Positions 1 to 4,788 of a DNA stretch of 6,031 nt are shown here, one piece after another. The translations under genes were made by a program, and so were the position numbers. How positions within the stretch are numbered: position 1 is the first letter of the stretch; every line of letters starts with the position of its first letter. Origin of the DNA: Bacillota bacterium. Lineage in GTDB: Bacteria > Bacillota > Clostridia > Lachnospirales > Lachnospiraceae. The notes below the pieces were generated by a model. The model was not told where the DNA came from, made no database searches, and saw only the letters and a list, made by a program, of their open reading frames with translations. The DNA is taken from positions 1 through 6,031 of the forward strand of contig JAFACO010000545.1 of the NCBI GenBank assembly GCA_023425485.1, read 5' to 3'.

Positions 1-1
1 C

Positions 2-979
2 TTGACGGTAGCACAAAATAGTACCGCTAACATTATTAATAAAATGGCTCACGATATGCGTAACAAAGTGGATGCAATTACAGCCTCCTCCTCGGTTATT
101 AAAACGGATCATGTTGCTAATCAGCAGAAGAAGGTTGCAGCTATCTTTGATATTGACGATCCCTTCTGGGTTCCAAGCCGTAACGAAGGTAAAAAAACAG
201 CAAAGGCGCTTAACTTCTATATTGAATTCTTTGCTCCCAAGGACAGAGAAAATGGCGTAGCAGATATGTTGGAAGCTATCAATGATTTTATCAATCGGGA
301 CTTTGATGCAATTATTATTAGTCCATTGGATAACCCAGAAATCAAAGCTGCATTAAAACAAGCGACGAATAAAGGGATTAAGATTATCTTTATTAATTCC
401 TCCTTTGAAGATATCTCTTATGAGGCACTGATTGAAACTAATAGCATTGAATTAGGTAAAAATGCTGCTAAATTAGTGAAGCAACTTATGAATAATCAAG
501 GCGAAGTTATTGTAAACCAATGGAGTGATGTTAAAGTTGCCTCCATTGAAAGGCGTGGAGAAGGATTTATCCATGAATTAAGTGCCAACTCCAATATAAA
601 AGTCCACCCAATTAAAGTCCACAGTACTCCAACAGATGAGCAGATGAATCAAATATTTACCACACTGAAAAAGGATTATCCAAATGCTAATTTAATTTAT
701 TCCACCAATGGAGCCTGGGGTGTAGCATTCGCAGAATATGTTGCCAAACATCATCTTGGATATGGCATCTTGACAGTTGATTTAAGAAAAGATGTAGCAG
801 AACTAATTAAGCAGGATAAAATATTAGGAGCAATAGCGCAACGTGCCTTTACTTGGGTTACGATAGCTCTTCAAATGCTGGTGGATGTATATCAGAATAA
901 TCCAGTGGTTCGCTATACGGACACTGGTACTTATGAGGTAAATCGTTCTAATATAACTATATATGAACATAGGCTATAG
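2..979 (+). CDS. Type 1 periplasmic-binding-protein-fold (sugar-binding-like) domain protein, 5' partial
   Basis: The reading frame is open to the left edge, so the true start is probably outside the window; the TTG at 2 has no visible ribosome binding site. About 325 residues are visible. Residues about 43-300 read as a type 1 substrate-binding fold of the ribose/galactose-binding (RbsB, Peripla_BP_4) kind. The first beta strand is KKVAAIFDIDDPFW, followed by a DAIIISPLDN strand-turn near 102-111, a GIKIIFINS strand near 125-133 and a second lobe ending with ILTVD near 256-260. The preceding residues 1-40 are polar, helical and coiled-coil-like. No signal peptide or lipobox is visible, unlike a free transport binding protein. 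It could be the C-terminal sensor domain of a larger protein such as a chemotaxis transducer or other signalling protein, but that is inference. The gene ends with TAG and is followed by a terminator, so it is the last gene of its transcript. Ligand unknown. Confidence 0.8.
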   Translation: MTVAQNSTANIINKMAHDMRNKVDAITASSSVIKTDHVANQQKKVAAIFDIDDPFWVPSRNEGKKTAKALNFYIEFFAPKDRENGVADMLEAINDFINRDFDAIIISPLDNPEIKAALKQATNKGIKIIFINSSFEDISYEALIETNSIELGKNAAKLVKQLMNNQGEVIVNQWSDVKVASIERRGEGFIHELSANSNIKVHPIKVHSTPTDEQMNQIFTTLKKDYPNANLIYSTNGAWGVAFAEYVAKHHLGYGILTVDLRKDVAELIKQDKILGAIAQRAFTWVTIALQMLVDVYQNNPVVRYTDTGTYEVNRSNITIYEHRL

Positions 980-1011
980 ACGGATTTTATATTATATTAA
1001 TATAGTAAACA

Positions 1012-1040
1012 AAGTGAAACGACAAGTTGTTTCACTTGTC
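1012..1040 (+). repeat. Two overlapping, mutually exclusive inverted repeats
   Basis: A perfect 9-bp inverted repeat pairs AAGTGAAAC (1012-1020) with GTTTCACTT (1029-1037) around an 8-nt loop. A second perfect 7-bp repeat pairs GACAAGT (1021-1027) with ACTTGTC (1034-1040) around a 6-nt loop. They share bases 1034-1037, and the first repeat's loop contains the left arm of the second, so only one can form. They sit between the stop codon of the upstream gene and its terminator. Role unknown: 3'-end protection or a protein-binding dyad are both possible. Confidence 0.6.
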
Positions 1041-1047
1041 ATGAATA

Positions 1048-1080
1048 AAGATGGGGCTGATAAAACAGCCTCATTTTTGT
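1048..1080 (+). terminator. Rho-independent terminator of the binding-protein-domain gene
   Basis: ATGGGGCTG (1051-1059) pairs with CAGCCTCAT (1066-1074) as a 9-bp stem with one G-U pair and a 6-nt loop. The stem can be extended by A-U pairs between the A-rich 5' flank and the T run. A TTTT tract and GT follow. It lies 70-100 bp after the TAG at 979, with no other gene between. Confidence 0.85.
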
Positions 1081-1100
1081 TAATAGGAAGAAATTCGTTA

Positions 1101-1129
1101 TTTCCAATATTAATAAAAAGGCTTATAAT
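1101..1129 (+). promoter_or_regulatory. Sigma-A-like promoter for the GH18-LRR gene
   Basis: TTTCCA (1101-1106) is followed by a 17-nt spacer and a perfect TATAAT (1124-1129). The expected start is near 1136, giving a leader of roughly 90 nt before the ATG at 1225. It lies between the upstream terminator and the gene, as expected for an independent transcription unit. The -35 box matches the consensus at only four of six positions. Confidence 0.6.
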
Positions 1130-1224
1130 TAGAAGGAATGTAGAAAATCAGGGAACTCGTTCCATAGTTGCAATGCCTGATAAGTTGATATTTGTAGTAA
1201 GTTTAAATAAGGAAGGTCGATGAT

Positions 1225-3408
1225 ATGAAACCTAATAATATCAAAACTGATTTGTACATAAGCAAAAGTAAACTACTTTATAGAATAGCATTAAGTCTCG
1301 TAGTGATGTTGATGTGTATGCTGTTTCCAATGAATGTGTCAGGGGAGGAAACACAAGGTGATCTCCACGCGTTCTACCCGTCGAATGCAGTATTTAGCGA
1401 CCAAATAAAGAATTACATAGACAATGTAGATTCCCTTAGCTTTGCCTGGAGTAGAATAGATGCAGAAGATATCACAGCATTAAATACTACAAAGGCTAAA
1501 AATGGTAATTATGGTTTTTACTATCCAAGCAACTACATAGAACCTGTAAAGTATGCTAAGAATAATGGGAAATCAATTCAGCTGAATATTTATATGGATG
1601 GAAAGGATGCAACGGAACTTTTGCCCTTGGCAGATAAGCGCTCTTTGGTAATAAAAGCAATCACAGACCATTTACAGCTTGATCTATCACAAGGAGAAGG
1701 GATTTATTTTGATGGAGTCGTAATTGATTTTGAGGGACTTCGTAATACTGGAAGTGACAAGAAATCAATACTATATGACGGGAAAACAATTAGCTACTAC
1801 TACACACAATTTTTAACCGAGTTAAAATCACAACTGATACAGCTGAACAAAACTATGTTTGTAGCAGTAAATCCATTACTATATTACGATGGGTATGAGT
1901 ATTCAGATATTTTAGAGCTCGCAGATCAGGTTATTTTAATGGCTCATGATTATGAACCAGTACAAAAACTTCAAAAAAATCAAGTACAACAGTATACTGG
2001 TTACGATGTTCTGAAACCAGTAGATAGTTTAGCTCCAATTGGAGCTGTAAGAGATGCCTTGAATGATTTGCGTGGGGCAGCTGCGGATATCTCCCAAATG
2101 TCAAAGGTTTGGTTGCAAATTACCTTTGACAGTGCACAGTGGCAATACGATGTGACTAGTGCTACAGGCTGGGACACTCTGAAGGACACCGCACTTAGTA
2201 AAGAGGTAAGATCCACACCGCTCTACAAGTCAATTAAGGATCGTGTTGATAATAAGGATGGCGCAGGGAAAAACTTAACCTATGGATATAATAATGAATT
2301 ACAAAGTCCTTATCTTCAGTATTATAATTCTGCAAATAAGACTTGGAATGTCATCCTCTATGAGGATAGCACAAGTATTTCAGCTAAGATTGACCTCGCA
2401 AGAACCTATGGGGTTGGTGGTATCTCGGTTTGGAGTCTGGCTAATGTACCTGACTATACGGATACGAATGGACTAAAGTATAAATTGAATGGCTGGACTA
2501 CGATCCTGAATAAGATGAGTACCTTCCATAAAGCAGTTGCAAATAGTACAAAAACCGTTACCTTTAAAGATTCAGTGATTGAGAAGGCTGTCAGAGAAAA
2601 ACTTGGTATTACGACCGGGAAAATAACCGTTTATGACCTACAAAGCATCTACCGCTTAAAACTTCCAACGGGAGTAAAGAGTATAAAAGATTTAGCAAAC
2701 CTTACAAAACTTGAATATCTTGATGCACAACAGCTGGGATTAAAAGATATCACAAGTCTGGGAACACTTACCGGACTAAGAGTGCTTTATCTGCAACGTA
2801 ATAATATTATTGATATCTCTACATTAAAAAAACTTAAAAATCTCGAAACACTATCACTCAATGGCAATCAAGTAAGCTCAATTACAGCGTTAGCTGGACT
2901 AACTAAATTACAAAAATTATACTTACGGGAGAATAAAATTTCTAGTTTATCATCTTTAAGTAAGCTTACGAATTTAAAAATATTAGAGCTTGGTGTTAAT
3001 AATATATCAAGTGCCACAGCGTTGGCTAATCTTAAAAATTTAAAACAATTATCCTTGGATAATAATAAGATGAAAGACATACAGGCATTGAAGTCTTTGA
3101 CAAAATTAGAAATTTTATATCTGCAACGAAATTCCATCAGTAGTATTACGTCACTTTCAAACCTAAAGCAGCTTACGGTGTTATCACTGAATGGAAATCA
3201 GATTAAGGATTTGAAACCTTTGACAAAGCTAACCTCTTTGCAAAAGCTCTATTTAACAGATAATAAAATAACTTCAATAGCACCGTTGAAGGGGTTAACA
3301 AAACTTACTGAGCTTTACCTTAAAGGCAATACAATAAGCGATTATAGTCCAGTTAGCAAGATTTATGTAAAGGCAGGATTTAGCAGCGATTTTACGTTGA
3401 AAAAATAA
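1225..3408 (+). CDS. Secreted GH18-like glycosidase with C-terminal leucine-rich repeats
   Basis: 727 residues. The ATG at 1225 is supported by AAGGAAGG at 1209-1216, 8 nt upstream. Residues 1-40 form a signal peptide: lysines and an arginine up to residue 20, a hydrophobic core at 21-36 and likely cleavage after VSG (38-40). Residues about 45-430 resemble family 18 glycoside hydrolases. FDGVVIDFE (162-170) matches the DGxxxDxE catalytic signature, with D168 and E170 the expected catalytic pair. VILMAHDYE (236-244) fits the later MxYD-type strand, and GGISVWSLAN (398-407) the last barrel strand. The first Asp of the classical DxDxE is Val166. Residues about 444-490 look like the helical cap seen before internalin-type repeats (FKDSVIEKAVREKLG). 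About ten 22-residue leucine-rich repeats follow (496-715). There is no sortase motif, SLH domain or C-terminal membrane anchor, so it is probably released or held non-covalently. The likely substrate is a beta-1,4-linked GlcNAc polymer (peptidoglycan or chitin), inferred from the family. A non-enzymatic GH18-like binding role is also possible. Confidence 0.85.
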   Translation: MKPNNIKTDLYISKSKLLYRIALSLVVMLMCMLFPMNVSGEETQGDLHAFYPSNAVFSDQIKNYIDNVDSLSFAWSRIDAEDITALNTTKAKNGNYGFYYPSNYIEPVKYAKNNGKSIQLNIYMDGKDATELLPLADKRSLVIKAITDHLQLDLSQGEGIYFDGVVIDFEGLRNTGSDKKSILYDGKTISYYYTQFLTELKSQLIQLNKTMFVAVNPLLYYDGYEYSDILELADQVILMAHDYEPVQKLQKNQVQQYTGYDVLKPVDSLAPIGAVRDALNDLRGAAADISQMSKVWLQITFDSAQWQYDVTSATGWDTLKDTALSKEVRSTPLYKSIKDRVDNKDGAGKNLTYGYNNELQSPYLQYYNSANKTWNVILYEDSTSISAKIDLARTYGVGGISVWSLANVPDYTDTNGLKYKLNGWTTILNKMSTFHKAVANSTKTVTFKDSVIEKAVREKLGITTGKITVYDLQSIYRLKLPTGVKSIKDLANLTKLEYLDAQQLGLKDITSLGTLTGLRVLYLQRNNIIDISTLKKLKNLETLSLNGNQVSSITALAGLTKLQKLYLRENKISSLSSLSKLTNLKILELGVNNISSATALANLKNLKQLSLDNNKMKDIQALKSLTKLEILYLQRNSISSITSLSNLKQLTVLSLNGNQIKDLKPLTKLTSLQKLYLTDNKITSIAPLKGLTKLTELYLKGNTISDYSPVSKIYVKAGFSSDFTLKK
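2710..3369 (+). repeat. Leucine-rich-repeat array, ten 22-residue units with a five-unit superrepeat
   Basis: Leucines begin units at residues 496, 518, 540, 562, 584, 606, 628, 650, 672 and 694, an exact 22-residue period. The consensus is LxxLxLxxNxIxxIxxLxxLxx. A degenerate extra unit precedes at about 475-495. Units at 518, 540 and 562 match those at 628, 650 and 672 beyond the consensus: LYLQRN occurs at 521 and 631, LSLNGNQ at 543 and 653, and LQKLYL at 562 and 672. This indicates duplication of a five-unit, 330-bp block. Confidence 0.9.
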
Positions 3409-3410
3409 TA

Positions 3411-3504
3411 TAAAGTTCTTTGAGTGAATCGGCTAAAGATAAATTATCACGATGCAGCAAAATGATAAAATCTTTGTGTAAAACAGTAAAATACAGGAAC
3501 TTTA
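3411..3504 (+). repeat. Nested inverted repeats downstream of the GH18-LRR gene
   Basis: TAAAGTTC (3411-3418) is complementary to GAACTTTA (3497-3504). Inside them AAAGAT (3435-3440) pairs with ATCTTT (3470-3475), and TTATC (3444-3448) with GATAA (3464-3468). The whole 94-nt stretch can fold back on itself. No T run follows, so it is not a standard terminator. It may be a 3'-UTR structure, and no cleaner terminator for the gene at 1225-3408 was seen. The arms are short and AT-rich, so chance pairing is possible. Confidence 0.35.
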
Positions 3505-3521
3505 CAAAATGTAATATATAT

Positions 3522-3550
3522 TTGACAAAATGCTATTGCGGTTGTAAGAT
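3522..3550 (+). promoter_or_regulatory. Sigma-A promoter of the membrane protein/XRE operon
   Basis: A perfect TTGACA (3522-3527) is followed by a 17-nt spacer and TAAGAT (3545-3550). The expected start is near 3557, about 79 nt before the ATG at 3636. Spacing and position are ideal for the downstream two-gene unit. Confidence 0.8.
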
Positions 3551-3576
3551 TAATACAACAACTGTGATAGCATTTT
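3527..3576. promoter_or_regulatory. 19-bp dyad overlapping the promoter, candidate operator
   Basis: Bases 3527-3545 are complementary to 3558-3576. The outer ten pairs (AAAATGCTAT / ATAGCATTTT) are perfect; of the next nine, six are perfect and three are T-G or G-T. The arms are separated by 12 nt. The left arm fills the -35 to -10 spacer and the right arm starts at the predicted transcription start, so a protein bound here would block RNA polymerase. The 63-residue XRE regulator encoded by the same operon is the natural candidate ligand (inference). Read as RNA, the same sequence forms a long stem ending in UUUU, so a bidirectional terminator for the upstream gene is the main alternative. 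Confidence 0.6.
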
Positions 3577-3635
3577 AATGTGATTAAAGACTTTTAAAAT
3601 GCCATTGATTTTTCTGAAAGAAAGGATGAGATGTT

Positions 3636-4166
3636 ATGGAGAGTATTATCGGTGTAAGTCTTATAATCGTAGTCACAATTTTCCTCATTTGGATTGTAAT
3701 TAGAGCTACAAAATATGACAAAAGCATAAAAGACAAATATGATGAGCGTCAAGCATTAATTAGAGGAAAGGGCTATAAAATAAGTTTCTTTATTTTGACC
3801 TTTTATAATGTGGGTTACGGAATAGTCTTTTCAAAAGTTGATAAACTTCCAATCGATACTTTAACTGCAATGATGGTTGGTATCTTATTTGCAGAACTAG
3901 TACATGTAATTTATTGTATTTGGAAGGATGCATATTTTGCTTTAAGCGACAATCCCACAAGCGTGTTGTTAGCCTTTGGATTACTCGGGTTTATCAATAT
4001 ATCGTTAGGTGCTATAAATATTATAGGCGGGATGGCCTTTACAGATGGAGTTTTGAATTTTAGAGGGGTCTCATTTATAGTTGGGTGGTTTTTTGTAGTT
4101 ATTTTTATAGCCCTCTTCGCTAAGTGGTTAAAGATTCGGTTTGAGGCAAAGCAGGAGGTACAATGA
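3636..4166 (+). CDS. Five-helix integral membrane protein of unknown function
   Basis: 176 residues. The ATG at 3636 is preceded by AAAGGA at 3621-3626, 9 nt away. Hydrophobic segments at about 4-23, 48-65, 76-96, 109-130 and 143-165 predict five membrane helices. A charged loop after helix 1 carries YDERQALIRGKGYK (35-48); DERQ followed by RGK-Y is a pattern I associate with small uncharacterised Firmicutes membrane proteins encoded beside tiny XRE regulators. No catalytic motif is recognisable. Its stop codon overlaps the start of the regulator gene by 4 bp (ATGA), so the two are translationally coupled and probably functionally linked. Plausible roles are a membrane partner or target of the regulator, or a stress or antimicrobial response protein. 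Neither is shown by the sequence. Confidence 0.85.
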   Translation: MESIIGVSLIIVVTIFLIWIVIRATKYDKSIKDKYDERQALIRGKGYKISFFILTFYNVGYGIVFSKVDKLPIDTLTAMMVGILFAELVHVIYCIWKDAYFALSDNPTSVLLAFGLLGFINISLGAINIIGGMAFTDGVLNFRGVSFIVGWFFVVIFIALFAKWLKIRFEAKQEVQ

Positions 4167-4354
4167 AGAACTTAAGGTTAAAGTCGGCAAGGGCAGCGAT
4201 GGATATGTCACAGCAGCAGCTTGCTGAACTAGTAGGTGTATCGAGACAAACAATTAATTCTATTGAAATGGGAGATTATAATCCTACAATTCGTCTTTGC
4301 ATAGCGATATGTAAGGCTGTAAATCGAACCTTAGATGAGCTTTTTTGGGAGTGA
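4163..4354 (+). CDS. Small XRE-family (HTH_3) transcriptional regulator
   Basis: 63 residues, essentially a stand-alone Cro/C1-type DNA-binding domain. The helix-turn-helix core lies at about residues 16-37 (SQQQLAELVGVSRQTINSIE), with YNPTIRLCIAICKAVNRTLDELFW closing the five-helix fold. It resembles the short YozG-like XRE regulators with a terminal LDELFW. It has no effector or dimerisation extension. AGGAGG at 4153-4158 lies 4 nt before the ATG, inside the end of the upstream gene, and the start overlaps that gene's TGA. It probably represses its own operon through the dyad at 3527-3576, which is inferred from gene arrangement only. Confidence 0.9.
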   Translation: MKNLRLKSARAAMDMSQQQLAELVGVSRQTINSIEMGDYNPTIRLCIAICKAVNRTLDELFWE

Positions 4355-4489
4355 GTAGCAGAACGCACGACAAATTTTATAATATAATGTGTATGTAAAA
4401 TGAGCTTTCGAATGCATAGAATATTAAAAATTGTATTGCTAAACTGATACGTTAAAATAGTAAAAGATTAAATTAATAAATTAAAAACC

Positions 4490-4519
4490 TTGACAATAGA
4501 AAGAATTATAGGGTATAAT
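4490..4519 (+). promoter_or_regulatory. Perfect-consensus sigma-A promoter upstream of the ABC operon
   Basis: TTGACA (4490-4495), an 18-nt spacer and TATAAT (4514-4519), with an A/T-rich tract (about 4461-4489) directly upstream. The expected start is near 4526. Both hexamers are perfect, so initiation should be strong, and control probably falls on elongation because a terminator begins only about 7 nt after the start. Confidence 0.85.
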
Positions 4520-4532
4520 AAGCCACGACAAC

Positions 4533-4566
4533 AGTGTCTGAAGACAGATTTCAGACACTATTTTTA
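4533..4566 (+). terminator. Promoter-proximal intrinsic terminator
   Basis: AGTGTCTGAA (4533-4542) pairs perfectly with TTCAGACACT (4550-4559) around a 7-nt loop, followed by A and TTTTT (4561-4565). Transcripts from the promoter at 4490-4519 would end after about 40 nt unless antitermination occurs. It would also stop readthrough from the membrane protein/XRE operon, which has no other visible terminator. Confidence 0.85.
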
Positions 4567-4606
4567 TATAACAGAAAATTCCTTCGAATTTCCTGTTATA
4601 TAAAAA
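4561..4606 (+). repeat. 21-bp near-perfect hairpin
   Basis: Bases 4561-4581 pair with 4586-4606 around a 4-nt loop (CTTC), with a single A-C mismatch (4575 with 4592). Its left arm begins with the five T residues that form the U tract of the preceding terminator, and its right arm ends in AAAAA. It could serve as a terminator on the opposite strand, an RNA stability element, or the arm of a dispersed palindromic repeat. Confidence 0.7.
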
Positions 4607-4618
4607 GCCCTGCGGGCT
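4606..4618 (+). repeat. Small GC-rich hairpin
   Basis: AGCCC (4606-4610) pairs with GGGCT (4614-4618) around a TGC triloop. It abuts the 21-bp hairpin, sharing base 4606, and opens a block of unusually high GC content (about 4607-4695, rich in GCGC) in an otherwise AT-rich region. Confidence 0.5.
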
Positions 4619-4641
4619 AATGATGCGCAGCTACGCGCGCG

Positions 4642-4705
4642 GAACAAAAGCTTTGCTTTAAAAGTATTTGAACGCGAGAGTGTGCAAAGCACACTTTTGT
4701 TCTTA
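4642..4705 (+). promoter_or_regulatory. Attenuator-like element with competing terminator and anti-terminator pairings
   Basis: A local hairpin pairs AGTGTGC (4679-4685) with GCACACT (4689-4695) around an AAA loop and is followed by TTTGTTCTT, a plausible weak intrinsic terminator. The competing fold pairs GAACAAAAG (4642-4650) with CTTTTGTTC (4694-4702), and CTTTGC (4651-4656) with GCAAAG (4684-4689), leaving a 4-nt bulge. The two folds use the same bases at 4684-4695 and so exclude each other. This is the geometry of a transcription attenuator. Function and signal are inferred only; alternatively these are nested arms of one palindromic repeat. Confidence 0.5.
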
Positions 4706-4710
4706 CCCTA

Positions 4711-4750
4711 GAACGTTATTGTGTTAAAACGTTAAGGTGTTAGCTTGTTA
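4711..4750 (+). repeat. Five tandem octamers ending in GTTA, exact 8-nt period
   Basis: The octamers are GAACGTTA, TTGTGTTA, AAACGTTA, AGGTGTTA and GCTTGTTA, so GTTA recurs at 4715, 4723, 4731, 4739 and 4747. The base before GTTA is always C or T, while the other three positions vary freely. The array sits between the attenuator-like element and the ribosome binding site. It could be a multi-site binding target for a protein on DNA or RNA. Confidence 0.6.
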
Positions 4751-4763
4751 ATGAATTACAAAC

Positions 4764-4788
4764 AAGGTTATAAAGGAGAAGCGACCTT
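4764..4788 (+). promoter_or_regulatory. Hairpin enclosing the ribosome binding site of the ATPase gene
   Basis: AAGGT (4764-4768) can pair with ACCTT (4784-4788), plus one U-G pair, placing AAAGGAG (4772-4778) in the loop directly before the ATG at 4789. An alternative pairing of CTTGTT (4744-4749) with AACAAG (4761-4766) uses the same left-arm bases and would free the site. The stems are short, so the switch is only a possibility. Confidence 0.35.

Larger units (their letters stand above)
4355..4788 (+). promoter_or_regulatory. Gene-free structured leader region of the amino-acid ABC operon
   Basis: No convincing protein gene lies in these 434 bp. The first part (4355-4489) is very AT-rich and featureless apart from an A/T tract just upstream of the next promoter that could act as an UP element. 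From 4490 onward come, in order: a consensus promoter, an intrinsic terminator, a 21-bp hairpin, a GC-rich block of small hairpins with competing pairings, a tandem octamer array and the ribosome binding site. T-box and known amino-acid riboswitch landmarks, such as the TGGNACC T-box bulge sequence, were sought by eye and not found. Confidence 0.6.

Noticed and set aside
963..1223. An 86-codon open frame between the first gene and the GH18-LRR gene.
   Set aside because: It overlaps the end of the first gene, has no ribosome binding site, and runs through the terminator at 1048-1080 and the promoter at 1101-1129. The peptide resembles no family I recognise.
2001..3137. Open frames on the minus strand and in another forward frame inside the GH18-LRR gene.
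   Set aside because: They lie within a well-supported gene with clear domain content, and the longest minus-strand ones mirror the leucine-rich-repeat codons.
4567..4600. CodY-like operator in the 21-bp hairpin (AATTTTCTG on the minus strand).
   Set aside because: Only the first nine or so bases fit the AATTTTCWGAAAATT box, the rest has several mismatches, and the hairpin symmetry explains the sequence better.
4526..4788. T-box or known amino-acid riboswitch in the ABC leader.
   Set aside because: No T-box bulge sequence (TGGNACC), stem I landmarks, or lysine- or glycine-riboswitch core could be recognised by eye.
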